A stretch of DNA of 64,000 nt from Eretmocerus hayati (taxonomy: Eukaryota > Arthropoda > Insecta > Hymenoptera > Aphelinidae). Below are positions 20,456 to 31,767 of this stretch, piece after piece. A program made the translations under genes and the position numbers. The notes beneath the pieces were generated by a model, which worked only from the letters and a program-made list of their open reading frames with translations, did not search any database and was not told the DNA's origin. Each line of letters opens with the position of its first letter. Positions within the stretch are counted from its first letter, which is position 1. The stretch is taken from assembly GCA_029851415.1 (NCBI GenBank), contig CM056743.1, positions 95,392,501 to 95,456,500 of the forward strand. The letters are read 5' to 3'.

Positions 20456-21829
20456 GATTTCATCCGTAATAACTAACAATGACTTCAGCAAATACCGAAA
20501 CCCATTCCAAAATTTTATCCGTGTTAGTCCACGGGTATATGAGGAAATCTACAGAACCTTCAACCTTTAGTGTACCATACAGTATTCCAATGAGATCGGG
20601 ACTTTCACGCCCTGAGAAAATGTTTTTCAGATGGTTTCTATAGTTTCCAGGATGGTTCTCTACTGATTTTTTATGACACGTGTGTAGTGCTCTTGATTCA
20701 AATTGAAGAATCGTCAAATTTCGTACTTTTTCAGTGTAACTGGTGCATCTTTCGAAACTCTTCGACCTCTGGAGAGAATGATACTGTCCCAAGAAATCTG
20801 AAAAAATTTTATCTGACTCTCTGAACCTGATATAATCATAAGAGATTCGTTGTAACAGCGACTCAGGTCCGAGGTCAGCACAGGGCTTCCATAAAAAATG
20901 TAACTCACTTCTTGGAAAATACTTTCCTCCTCCACTTTTTCGTATGTAAAAAAAAATAGGAATTGAGCTAGGATGAATCGGGTGGTGGGGAAATCAAAAG
21001 TGAGAATGGACGATCAAAATGCTTCTTTGTCTGACAGCGACGCATTATTCTGTCCGAAGATCTGTGACGTTAAACTTGAAAATTTTGTCGCGCCCACCGC
21101 TTCAAAAAAGGACATGAACCTTTGTTACTCGAATAATGAGCATATGTCGCACCCAAATCCTATTGCCGATTTCACTTTGACGTATAATGAATTACCACGC
21201 ACTTCGATGAGGTGGCTATAACGATTGTTATCCAAGGGAGGAGCTCGGGAAACTCGTTCAGCCCCTGAAAGCTGATTTTTTCGATCGAAAATGATGCACG
21301 TAGCAGGTCTCATTTACAGTTATTGACTTTGTATGAAGTTCTCACATCATTTTCACACTAACAGCTCATCAAAATTCAAGTAGGAAAGCTTTGGAAAAGC
21401 AAAAATTGCGTATACCTCCGACAACTCTGTGGATATGGGAAAAGTGAAACTTCATGAGTATAACGGAAAGAGGCTCAATTCTGGGAATGGAATTTGATTA
21501 AACGGGTAGAACAACATCTTCATCAAGCATTATATTGCACTATTCACGATCCATTCATGTGGGAAGCCTCTAAAAGTGACGAAAATGTAATAGACCAATT
21601 CCATCTCATTGTTCCCAGAGGATTAACATCTCCAGAAAATGGTGGGCACAACTTTTTTTCCATATTTTAGAGGTACCAAAACAGTATGGGATTGGTTTCA
21701 AGAGCGACTTGCAGGATAAAATTTTTTCTTCTCGGATGGCCGAAAAGTTAAGGGTTTGGTAGGTTCCCTCATATAAGACCAGGCTTCCCGTTCCTCGGCA
21801 CCTCATTCACTCGCCAGTCCAGTCTCAGT
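20456..21829. other. Stretch without recognisable gene
   Basis: Short open frames such as 20973-21221 carry no domain I recognise. No convincing splice pattern or repeat was seen. Confidence 0.4.
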
Positions 21830-22370
21830 TAGGACGTAGCCACACTCGTCCTCGTCGCGACTTCAACTCGACACCGTTACGCTGCCTCTCGGCCACGCCT
21901 TGGCCATCGTGCTCCGACGCTATCCTGGGAACCCGTCGCGCCCTTCGCCGCGCCGTGACCGGAACTGTGCCGCGAGTGTCGGACGAAGTGTCATGGACGA
22001 CCGAGTGTGTGTTGTGTTCATATTTTGCATTTCGGCTGCCAAATCGCAATTGATATTGAATGGCATCCGCATCATTCGAATACCTGTCCCAGTCTCCACA
22101 CCTACGTCTTAAATTTATTAGAGGCAATGCAAGAATCATAGTACAGTGTACATACTAGTCATTACGTTCAAATAATTCCGAGGCGAATGAACCGTCGTGA
22201 TCAACAGTGCTCCAGGAACAGTGCTCCACAATCCGCGAGTGAGCATCAGCTAAATCTGTACGGGCTCGAACAGGCTCAACGCCTGGCGCGCTATGCTATC
22301 GAACGAGCCATTGCGAGAAACTCGTCTCCAACCAGCGAGACAGGAATATTGGCTTTCATATACCGGGTCC
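21830..22370. other. GC-rich stretch, possibly retroelement 5' sequence
   Basis: Composition shifts to GC-rich. CATATAAGACC near 21771 is a weak TATA-like word just upstream. No domain is visible in the open frames. Confidence 0.25.
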
Positions 22371-23035
22371 CTGCCTTTCGGCTCAACCCCGTTTGCTCCA
22401 TGAGCGCAGGGCAGGGATCCGCCCTGCCAGCGCGTCGGTTTGGAGGATGGCCAACATCGAGCCAGGCTCGGTGATGCCTCAGTCCTCCTTCCCGACTACC
22501 GAATTTCGGGCTCGGCCCCAGCATAAGGCCGAGACCCACCCCTCGGTGGGGGGTTTTGGGACTCTTCTAGGCTTCCTGAGAGCCCAGGGAGTCCCTCGGG
22601 ATGATGAATGAGTCTTTCGGGCTCGCATTGTTATCGCCCGAGGGCGATTCCAATTCAAGTCCCTAGACTCATCCACTCCCGTGGTGCCGGATGGAGATGT
22701 GCGGTCTCCTCGCTCCGGCGGGCGATGACTGGGGCCGGGAGTTCGTCAGACTCCAGGGATGAGGCGCCATGCCCCAACCCCCCTTGCGGGTTTTTTGGGA
22801 GAAGTCAAAGCACCGAGCACCAGTCTCGGGGCCAGTCTTCTCCCTACTGGCTTCGGGCCTAAGCCCGGGTACGGTGTCCCGATAACTGGGGCCGGAGGGT
22901 CGTCACACCCCAGGACATGGTGTCCCCCTTGCGGTAAAGTATCCATGCGATTCAGGGTCCGGGTTACAGCGCCCAGGCACTGCTTCCCTCACCCTCTTCT
23001 TCCACCTCTGCTAACATCCTCAAAGTCCAGCTAGC
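22371..23035. repeat. GC-rich stem-loop tract resembling a LINE UTR
   Basis: Many short self-complementary GC words: GGGCAGGGATCCGCCCTGCC, GGCTCGGCC...GGCCGAG and CCCACCCCTCGGTGGGG. Two similar halves, each with ACTGGGGCCGG followed by a GTCGTCA/GTTCGTCA word and CCCCCCTTGCGG or CCCCTTGCGG, start near 22731 and 22884. Style resembles the 3' UTRs of the R1-clade copies at 48.2 and 55.7 kb, but I cannot align it to them. Confidence 0.35.
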
Positions 23036-23484
23036 GAGACGCGGGAGTAAGTCGTACTCTCATCGATAGTGGATCGTCGGGCATTACTGTAACTCCAATA
23101 AGAAGTACAGTAATTGACTTTTACCAGTGGTCAAATCGTAGGTCTCTTCAAGACTATCAAAATGACCACTGATAGAAGTCGATTATCACATATCTAGTAG
23201 GAGCTGGATCACTTCGAAGCAAGCCTAAAAACCGCTGAAATCTGCTCTCAGCAAATAGCTCCCAGGAGATGCTAGGCTGGATAATCCACCTCAGGAAATC
23301 CTCATGAGAATTAGTCTTACGGAGGTAGATGCGCCAAGGTACGCTAGGAAAGGTTGAGTATAACGAGAGCTATGATTTTCTGAAAATAGGATAAAAAGGA
23401 GCTTGAAATAGACCTTTATGGACCCTAAGAGCCCTGGAGGCTTTCGAAGAACTCCAGGAAGAATTTTTTCGAACTACTTCAACA
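23036..23484. other. Stretch without recognisable gene
   Basis: No coding or repeat feature recognised. The TA target duplication of the next element is 23485-23486. Confidence 0.4.
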
Positions 23485-23724
23485 TACAGTCATCCCTCGT
23501 TAACACGAACACCTTTAATACGAATTCTCTCATTAACACGAACGAAATTCTTGTCCCGTTGAGAATGCACTGGCTCTTATGGACGTTTTTTGAGTTAACA
23601 CGGATTTTTGTTAACACGAACTTCGAACAATTTTCCGATCCCGTCTGACTCAAGATCTTGGTTAATACGAATTCAAATTTGTAAACAGAGTCAATGTCCG
23701 CGATGAACAGCTCAGTACATCGCG

Positions 23725-24324
23725 ATGAGTAAGCGCAAGCAGTCGTGTATTGATTTAAGCACCAAACTTTAGATACTAGATGAAGTTGATCGGTCTGTTA
23801 AGAAAAAGAGCGGAATAGCTGATAGTCTTGGAATTCCAAGATCTACATTATCAACGATCATATCACAGAAAGATGAGATTCGGAACGCCGCAGCATCAGA
23901 AATTGAGTCGCCAAAAGTAAAACGCTTGCGTAGTGCGAAAAATGATGAATTGGGAGAGGAATTATTTGAAAGGTTCTGCAGAGTGCGGGAAAAAAATATA
24001 CCAGTGACTGGTGGATTAGTTCGAGAGAAGGCTTTAGAGATTGCGAAAGATTTAGGAAACGAAAGTTTTAAAGCTTCGAGTGGTTGGCTGAAGAATTTTC
24101 AAAATCAAAAACATATTCCATCCCAAGTTATCTGCGGTGAATTTCTAAAAGTGGACGAAAGAGACGCGAACAGCTGCAGGAAAGATTTCTCAGAAACTAG
24201 GAAGAAATTTGCTACTTGAGATACTCTCAATATCGATGAAGGTGGGATACATTACAATCTTCTCCCCAACAGTACACTCAATCTAAGAGGAAACAAGTGC
24301 CATGATGGTGCCAGAATATGATAA
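23725..24324 (+). pseudogene. Tigger/pogo transposase N-terminal remnant
   Basis: ATG at 23725 starts MSKRKQSCIDLSTK, typical of CENP-B/Tigger proteins. A stop TAG at 23770-23772 follows, after which the HTH continues: VKKKSGIADSLGIPRSTLST, then a CENP-B-type HTH (GLVREKALEIAKDLG, ASSGWLKNFQNQKHI). The frame 23926-24219 ends in TGA, after which NIDEGGIHYNLLP and LNLRGNKCHDG, the start of the DDE domain, can still be read. It then ends abruptly just before the foldback insertion at 24337. In this family the first catalytic Asp lies in a motif like NxDE, and that Asp-Glu is present. Two stops and loss of the rest make it inactive. Confidence 0.87.
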
Positions 24325-24336
24325 TAATAAAACTTA

Positions 24337-24665
24337 CAAGGGGAGTCCGGAGTCTCCGGGTCCTGAAATCTCACCAAAATTTTTTTACAGTTTCGTACCA
24401 CCTAGAATATGAAGAACACAAAGCAACTCTGTCAAATGGGCCTCCCGTTCAGAGCTACAGACTATGACATTAGCATTGCCCATATGGGTCCATGTTAAAA
24501 AGTGATATATATAGATCTACTAGCAATGTTGATGTTTCCGGCTGTAGCTCAGAACAGAAGGCCCATTTGACAGTGTTGCCTTAGATTCTTCATATTCTAG
24601 GTGGTACGAAACTGTGAAAAAATTTTGGTGAGATTTCAGGATCCGGAGACTCTGGACTCCCCTTG
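24337..24665. mobile_element. 329-bp foldback MITE, Harbinger-like TTA duplication
   Basis: CAAGGGGAGTCCGGAGTCTC at 24337 is mirrored by GACTCTGGACTCCCCTTG ending at 24665. The arms of about 145 bp match at most positions, including CTCACCAAAATTTTTT and GTACCACCTAGAATATGAAG. TTA flanks both sides (24334-24336 and 24666-24668), as in PIF/Harbinger elements. It interrupts the Tigger element, so it is younger. Confidence 0.85.
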
Positions 24666-25553
24666 TTAGATAGAAATTGTAGTTGTCCAAATTCAATCAA
24701 TACTACCTACAAAACAGTAGAAACATTCCGATCTGTTCCTTCAACACCATATTTCGCCTATTACCCTGTTAACACGAATTAATTCGTGTTAATCAATTAA
24801 TGCGAACTAATTCGTGTTAATCGGTTAACACGAATTAGTTCGTGTTAAGAAGTGACTAAAGCGTTCTGGTTAACCCAAACTCCTTGATAACACGAACAAA
24901 ATTCCTGTCCCGTGAAATTCGTGTTAACGAGGAATAACTGTAGTACCAACCGAAAAATTTTCTTTGGGATTTTATCTAGACCCTACTTTTGCGGGCATTC
25001 GGTGAAATGCTCCGAAATGGACCATATATCCTCAACCTCCCAATGCGTATCCCACAGTATCCCCGAGTATCTCAAAGTATCTCGGAGGATTTCTCAGTAC
25101 CCCACGGTATCTCATGCGTATATCTCCCAAATCATCGCGCTCATTGCTCAGTATTCCAGAGTATCTCGTGGAATCTCGAAGTAACGTTCAGTATCTCGCG
25201 GTATCTCATGCGTATATCCCCCATCAATGGACGCGTATCGTATAGTATCCCGCGGTATCCTGAAGTATCTCGCAGTATCTTATAGCATCTCGTAAGTATG
25301 TGCAATTTCCTATAGTTTCTCGCAGTGTCGTATAGTATCTCATGAGTACACTCCTTATCAAGATCGCGTATCGTATAGTATCCTGCAGTATCCCATAATA
25401 TCCTGCAGTGTCGTATAGTATCTCATGAGTACACCCCTCATCAGGATCGCGTATCGTTTAGTCTCCCGCAGTATCGTATAGTATCCCGCAGTATCGTATA
25501 GTATCTCATGCGTCTATCCCTCCTCAATGAACCCGTATCGTATAGTATCCCGC

Positions 25554-25760
25554 CGCGTGAAAACAAATGAGTCGTTCATGAATAACTCGTTAACCGAGTC
25601 CAATATTTGTTTCATCATGTGGAGTCTTTCCATAATGACTCGTGGACCGAATGAGTCATTTCAACGAGTCGTTCCAACGACCGCACATAATGAAACGAAT
25701 ATTTGACTCGTTCAATGACTCGTTCATGACTCAAATATACGAATTATTGATTTTCACGCG
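25554..25760. mobile_element. 207-bp foldback MITE in the satellite
   Basis: CGCGTGAAAA at 25554 and TTTTCACGCG at 25760 are perfect 10-bp inverted ends. Inverted similarity continues inward through GAGTC-GTTCATGA words and AATATTTGTTTCATCATGTGG against CACATAATGAAACGAATATT. It interrupts the AGTATC repeat. No clear target duplication. Confidence 0.7.
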
Positions 25761-26002
25761 TACCACGGTATCTCGCAGTATTGTATAGTATCTCATGAGT
25801 ATACCTCTTATCAATGAACGCGTTCTGGATAGTATCCCGTAGTATCCTATTGTATCTCGCAGTATCCTATGGCATCGCATGAGTATACCCCACATCAATG
25901 AACGCGTATTGTATAGTGTCGTCCAGTAGGCTATAGTATCTCGCAATATCCCATAGTATCTCGCGGTAGGCTATAGTACACCCTGGTAAAAAAGTTTTGA
26001 GT

Positions 26003-26037
26003 CCCCATAGTATCTCATTGAGTGAGATACTATGGGG
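26003..26037. repeat. Perfect 15-bp palindrome at the satellite inversion point
   Basis: CCCCATAGTATCTCA (26003-26017), a 5-nt loop TTGAG, and the exact reverse complement (26023-26037). Repeat orientation changes across this point. Confidence 0.9.
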
Positions 26038-26480
26038 AACTACCACGATATTTGCAATGCAAACCCGATGCAGACGATGAGATACCATGAGATACTCCTC
26101 GATGAATACGTATGAGATACCATGATATACCATGGGATATCGAACCGTTTCCCTATCTTGATACTCATGAGATACTATACGATACCCCTGTTTCCTGGAT
26201 TTCAAAATATACTCATGAGATACCATGAGGTACTATTCTTCAAGCCAATTGAATACACTGTGCGATGCTGAGGGATATTTTATGATTCTCAGAGACACTA
26301 TGGGATACCGTGTGATACATGTTTGTGCAGAAAGATATACGCATGAGATTCTACGAGATACCAAGTGATGGTCACCTTGGGCATAATTGGATACCCTCTG
26401 GGAACCCATGAGATACTGTGACATATTACGAGAAACTGTACGATACGCATTCCATAATGAGGGATATGGGCAAATCTCAC

Positions 26481-27544
26481 GAAGTATGCGGTTTGGCCGA
26501 ACAGGCCTGTTTTCACGTTGTCAGAACAACAGTCGCGTTATTTCCGCCGCTCGCATTAGATCATTTTGAAGATCTACTCATATTCAATAGTTCTGCATCA
26601 TTCAGAAGTCTAAAAATTGCTATAAAAGGTACTGGGAGACGCTTCTTCGTGACAAAATCGCAATTTTCGACCGAACAGGGCTATAATTCTCTCACACCTT
26701 AGCTCGCCACAGGCGGGGCGGTTCACCGATCGGTCTGAAAATTGGATATGTGATGGATTATAATACATATAAACATATAATTTTCGCCCGAGGCTGTGCC
26801 TATCAATGCGTCAGAGTGGCGATGATTCGTTGGAGCGAACTCCGATTTTACATTTTTTCCTGTATCGCTCTTCTAATGGATGCAGCACTCGGGGCGATCA
26901 ATATTACGTATCTGTAGAAACGACATCTTATTATACATCCAAAAACCTACAAATCTAGCCCAAGAACGATAGTGTGCTCGATTCCGCACGACGATGCGGC
27001 TTAAAATGAGAAAAGTTATTCTTGCGTAAATGGGGTCAAAAAAATCGTTTTTCGTGTAGCACACGAAAATTTCGATTCCGTTGGGATTGAAACCACGTGT
27101 AAACTGATATTTGTACCTCAAGAAATGACTATGAGAATCGCCCTCACTACAGCCTCATCTCGGTCGTGATGCGAGGCTTGTGAGGATCGACAAATGACGA
27201 AAATGAGCATTTTGGCGGCTGAGGCACATCTTCACTTTGTACCACAGACCTTCAGAAGACACTGTAAACCATTAAACTTATCTCTCTTCTTCTATTCCAA
27301 CATCAAGGATGCCATGTATTCACATACACACGAGCCAATTCGAATTACGAAAATATGAGGGTCCCATCCAAATACATGGGAAAATCTTCTACTCCCTCAC
27401 AAATCCACGGCGGAGCTCCAAAATGATTTACGCAAGTATTTCATCATTGTTTGAGCACTACTTGGACCAAACAAAAGTTTATGGGAGATGTGCTGCCATT
27501 TTGGAAATTCTCGAAATCTCAAAGTCGAAACCGCATAGTTCCTG
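26481..27544. other. Stretch without recognisable gene
   Basis: Lies between two blocks of the AGTATC satellite. Short open frames have no recognisable domain. Confidence 0.4.
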
Positions 27545-27875
27545 AGATTTGCCCATATACGCATGAGATACTATACGATACTGCGACATCCGAAGAGCCA
27601 CTGCGGGATACTATACGATACGCGTTCAATGATGAAGGGTTTACGCATGAGATACTACGAGATACTATACGATACGCGTTTATTGAGAGAGATATACGCA
27701 TGATACATTATACGATACTGCGAGATATTATGGGATACTGCGGGATACTATACGATACGCGTTCATCGATGTGAGGCATACTCATGAGATACTATACGAA
27801 ACTGCGAGATACTATGGGGTACTACGAGATACTATAGCATACTGCGAGATACTATGGAATACTGCAGCTGGAACG
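27545..27875. repeat. Second block of the AGTATC satellite, reverse orientation
   Basis: GATACTATACGATACTGCGA-type words with a 10-bp period and ACGCGTTCAATGATGAAGG spacers, the reverse complement of the spacers at 25.5 kb. Same orientation as 26010-26470. Confidence 0.8.
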
Positions 27876-27904
27876 ACTTTGTAGCTTGCAGAAGTCTCAG
27901 GACT

Positions 27905-28437
27905 GATGTGTTGTGCAGCAATGTCCGCACTTGACCCCCTTACAATAACCAAGAGCTCTTCTTCAGGAGGAGCATTTTCTTGGTTGGTGGTTGGAACGTA
28001 AGTGACGATTTCGGAGCTGGACTCCGGCAGCTGGTTCTGGAGTAGCCGGTGGAGTCGGGGGCAGCCACGGGCCCATGTGCTGACTCACCGAGATGGAATC
28101 CTGAATACTCAACGTTCGCGACGCGACCGGGCCGGCTTGATTATGAGTTATTATTAACGCGGGGCTGGGTTCGTTAACTTGTTGAGTGCTGAAGCACAGT
28201 GAAAGCAGGGATTCTGAACGATACGATTTATTAACTGGCGTACGGAGAGCGACTGATACAAGATGGTGGTACAGAGTGACAGGTCTGGATCGGAGCAATA
28301 GCGAGTCGATGGTGTGCTGGTGCTCGAGCGGCGCTAAGTCTACTGGCGGGCGTCTGCAGGCTTCTTATGTAGACAAAATGACGTCACTAGCTCAGTGGCG
28401 TGGTAACGCCCACGTAGGCCTCTGACTGGTTACTGGT
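27905..28437 (-). mobile_element. Possible LTR and gag-start fragment of an LTR retrotransposon
   Basis: On the minus strand the sequence looks like an LTR (CTACATAAGAAGCC, then AGTTAATAAATCG as a poly-A signal). It is followed by a leader and an open frame starting MGPWLPPTPPATPEP near 28075, which resembles a gag N-terminus. No partner LTR is in the window and the gag resemblance is weak. The P-like element is inserted directly upstream of it. Confidence 0.3.
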
Positions 28438-28445
28438 GTTGCGTG
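28438..28445. repeat. Left target duplication of the P-like element
   Basis: GTTGCGTG, repeated exactly at 33964-33971. Confidence 0.95.
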
Positions 28446-28641
28446 CATGGTGGAAAGGAGATATGGTGTGTTCAATTGGGTGATGAGTTTTCGTCCGTTC
28501 TGCGCAGCCCGGTGGCAGCCATTTTGGCTTTTTGAATGTAGCAGACAACTCCCACAGTAACCGCTGAGTTGACGGGAGGACTAGTCATGTACAATATTAC
28601 TTCCTCGATTTTCACGGATTTCCACCAATTATTGAACAAAA

Positions 28642-29008
28642 ATGCCGAGTTGCTCGGTTTTTTCACGTGGTGATCGAGATGGACCCCCTGGTTGTAAGGG
28701 TATTAACTACTTTCGCGTCCCAAAGGTCCCTAAAGAAGCGGCTCAACAGTGGATTGAGTTCTGTGGACAAGATTTATCAAAAGTGAAAGATGGTATGCAT
28801 GCATTTTTGAGACCTCAAGCACTCTGATCTGGATATATTCATATTTTTGTCCAGAAAAGCTACTGCTATTCTGAAAGTTCAATTGTTTTCACCCTACGGT
28901 ACGAGTATCTTCTGTTCATTTTGAACCACAATACATCATTCAGCAGCAAAAAGAACTGTATGACTTTCCAAAACGTGTTTTACTCAAAGGAGCAATCCCA
29001 ACTTTGTG
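28642..29008 (+). pseudogene. P-like transposase, THAP DNA-binding exons
   Basis: Exon 1 runs from ATG 28642 (MPSCSVFSRGDRDGPPG...) to 28792, followed by the donor GTATGC. Joining to an acceptor after ACGAG at 28905 keeps phase and gives SSVHFEPQYII and KRVLLKGAIPTL, the C-terminal half of a THAP domain. THAP domains bind zinc by C-x2-4-C and later C-x2-H. Here the C of C-x2-H is Ser (TCT) and the second N-terminal Cys position appears to be Arg (CGT), so the zinc site looks lost. A TGA at 29006-29008 ends the frame. The splice choice is inferred. Confidence 0.65.
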
Positions 29009-29096
29009 ACCAGTGAAGGTAGGCTCCTCATCTTGAAATGAGAGAGGTAGAATTTTTCTTCGTTTTTCAGTGTTGTAACTAGTCATATTTGCAGGG

Positions 29097-29754
29097 TGAA
29101 AATGCGCCGAAATAAGCGAAAAGCCTTGATTGATGTGACCTCTGACTTCAATATCTCGTCCTTGAAGAAAGCCTGCGCAGAGCAATCAACTCATTCATTG
29201 GAAAATGGGTAAACCTTATTACGCATGCATTAACTTAATATTTTATCTTCGCTAGTAACATTCCCAAAATGTACATTTAGCTTTGTCCATTTTCATCTCT
29301 ATACCTATTTTCTCATGTCAGTGCTAGGGATGTAAGTGGTGATCACACTGGCAATGAAATTCAATTCACGAATGATACAAGTAATGGAGCACTGGGAGGG
29401 ATTCCAATGTCAATTGACCACTCGTATAGTAAGTCTGCTGTTCTTGAGAATGCTGCAACATGTGATATAAGTTACTCGATAGTTGACCAGCAAATGAGTC
29501 CTCGTGTCACTCAGATAAATATGCGTTGCCAGAATTTGACCAGCAAAGATTACTCAAAAAATGCTACTGAATTACAAATACATAGTTGCTATCAAAGTGC
29601 TGAGATTAGGTGTTTATTGGCGAAAATGTGGAATTCTTTGGAAAAAATATCATTTGGTATCAATCTAAACACGCTTCTATTCTCTGGGAATGATTCAAAT
29701 AATGTTGAAACAGATGACACAGATGACGTGATGGGGATAGCCAGTTTTTTTTAA
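29097..29754 (+). pseudogene. P-like transposase, middle exons of unknown fold
   Basis: An acceptor TTTGCAG precedes GGTGAAAATG near 29097, and a donor GTAAAC occurs near 29208. A second acceptor, CATGTCAG near 29320, opens a frame that runs to 29754 (ARDVSGDHTG..., SIDHSYSKSA..., ending in a poly-T stretch). Content is Ser/Asn-rich linker-like sequence with no recognised domain. Position between THAP and the coiled coil supports it as part of the same gene. Confidence 0.45.
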
Positions 29755-30023
29755 CCTACAGCGAAAATATAGTGTCATGATTTCCAACACACACTTGTTA
29801 CTGTATACATTTGGAAAGGTATCCTCAGTCAGTTACTTTTCAATGAACCTGAGGTGTACGTTGACTTAGTTGTTCTGAATTCTCAGTCTCATGCTTAGAT
29901 AGTAGCTATGAGAGCGGATTATTGTAATCGCGTGGAATCTTCGGAATTTGTTTACCCTAGATTGAAAGTTGATTAATCATGAATAAGTTATTTTGAGTTT
30001 TCGCTGATCTTGAACTTGTGACA

Positions 30024-31767
30024 GGTTCAACAATTTGGACTCCACTGGTAGCACTGTTCAAGACGAATCAATAGAAAATGGAAATGATGACTTGAAAAGA
30101 GAGAATTCTGAATTGAAAGAGCAAATAAGTGATATGGAAGAGACGATTGGAAAACTGAATAAGAAGTTGAGGCAACAAGAGAAACAGAACAGCAAGAACG
30201 TTGAGCAGAAAGTCCACGATATCCTAAGACCTGTATTTACGATCGGACAGATTAGAAAATTGTTACATCCCAACCAAAAACACGTCAAATGGTCTCCAGA
30301 TGACATCGCTTCGGCTATAGCACTACGGAGCGTGAGTCCTAAAGCTTACAGATATTTGAGAAAAAATAGGAAGCATCCTTTGCCGGCATTATCAACTCTT
30401 AGACGGTGGGCTGCGTCTGTAGAAGTTGAACCGGGTGTGATCGGATCAGTTATAGATAATATGAAAGAGAAGATCCAAACATTTACAGATCTACAAAAAC
30501 TATGCACAATTAGCTTTGATGAAGTTTATTGTTCTCAAGAAATAGAAATTGATCGTAACAAAAAAAAGAAATTGGTCCCCATAAGAGAATTCAAGTTGGT
30601 ATGGCTCGAGGTATTTCTAGTCCTTGGAAGCAAGTGTTCTATTATGCCTATGATGAAGCTTTGAGCAAAGAAACAGTCAACGATGCAATATCTCAGTCAT
30701 ATGATGCTGGATATACCGTCGTCTCACTTACAACAGATCTTGGGCCATCAAATCAAGGATTGTGGAGTGACCTAGGCATAGATGGGGACGACTCTTGTAA
30801 CTGTTACTTTCCTCATCCACAAGATCCAAACTTGGAAGCTTTTGTCTTTGCTGATGCGCCGCACCTTCTGAAATTGATTCGAAATAACTTCATTGATCAT
30901 CAACTGAAAGTATTTAACGAGACAATCGACAAGGGAGTCCTTGAAGAAATATTTACATTCAATAAAAGGGAGATAAAAATAGTGCCCAAATTAAATTACC
31001 AACTCTTGAATGTGAAAGCTTCTGAAAGGCAAAATGTATTGAAAGCTGCTCAACTTCTGTCTGACAGCACAGCTGCGCTTATCGAGTGGTGTGGACAGAA
31101 TCAGCTTTTTAAACAGGAACAAAATTGGGAGCGTTGTGCCAAATTCATCAGAACTACGGATAGGTGGTTTGACCTTATGAATAGTAAACAAAAACTCGGG
31201 AAAACCTTTGCGTCTAATGCTTACGGGGTGAACTCATCTGATCAGAATAAACTATCAGATGAAATGACCGATATGATGAGAAATACTCGAGTTGGTTCTC
31301 ATTCAAAGCTACTCCCGTTCCAAAAAGGAGTTATTGTGAACAACAACTCCTTGAAACAACTGCTGCCTTATCTTCAAGAGAAATATGACACAGATTCGTT
31401 CAAGATTGAATACATCCTAACTTATAGGCTCAATCAAGATGTCGTCGAAAATTTTTTTTCGTACATCAGGGGAATGGGAGTGACGAATCCCAAATCCTCA
31501 GGACTACAATTCAAATACCGATTAAAGTGGTACATACTGGGCAAACATAGTGACGATATATTCACCGAGAAATGCAATACTCAGAAAGATTCAGATTCAT
31601 CACTGATTGACGCAACGTCATTTGGTTCAGGATCGCATACTTCATCTCAGAATGCAATGGTAGCGATAATGGATGATGTACGAGGGGAAGAGCAAATGTA
31701 TCGGCTTGATGACATTTTCAGCAATGACGTATTTGATGATGACACATGTGAATACGAAGGTAATTAA
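30024..31767 (+). pseudogene. P-like transposase, coiled coil and catalytic domain, one frameshift
   Basis: After an acceptor GTGACAG near 30023, the frame encodes a leucine-zipper-like coiled coil (residues from about 30060 to 30190, LKRENSELKEQISDMEETIG) and a helix-rich domain (WSPDDIASAIALRSVSPKAY, LPALSTLRRWAASV). A catalytic RNase H-like fold follows: ISFDEVYCSQEI, then TTDLGPSNQGLW, FADAPHLLKLIRN and LNQDVVENFFSYIRG. The three acidic residues expected in P transposases (D, D and the E of VENFFS) are present. Around 30597-30601 one base is lost or gained: the first frame ends at 30664 and the second, 30601-31767, continues the alignment with MARGISSPWKQ. C-terminal similarity ends near 31767; the last exon is probably at 32623. 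Confidence 0.88.

Larger units (their letters stand above)
23487..24940 (+). mobile_element. Tigger/pogo-type DNA transposon, internally deleted
   Basis: The ends are CAGTCATCCCTCGTTAACAC at 23487 and GTGTTAACGAGGAATAACTG ending at 24940, flanked by TA (23485-23486 and 24941-24942). Both termini and the TA target are typical of the pogo/Tigger group. Inside is the N-terminal half of a CENP-B-like transposase, a 329-bp foldback insertion, and near 24770-24860 several palindromic TTAACACGAATTAATTCGTG words. Most of the DDE domain is missing. Confidence 0.88.
25015..26480. repeat. 10-bp-period AGTATC satellite with orientation switch
   Basis: Words of the form AGTATCNNGN repeat every 10 bp or a multiple (AGTATCTCGC, AGTATCCCGC, AGTATCGTAT) from about 25055 to 25990. 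From about 26010 to 26470 the same words appear as their reverse complement (GATACTATGC, GAGATACTAT). Interspersed are ATGCGTATATCCCCCATCAATG-type spacers. Degenerate, non-coding, interrupted by the MITE at 25554-25760. Confidence 0.8.

Noticed and set aside
22187..22474. 95-codon frame beginning MNRRDQQCSRNS
   Set aside because: No recognisable domain and runs straight into the GC stem-loop tract.
25015..26480. Possible CRISPR array
   Set aside because: The repeated word is 10 bp without conserved longer repeats or unique equal-length spacers, and the context is eukaryotic.
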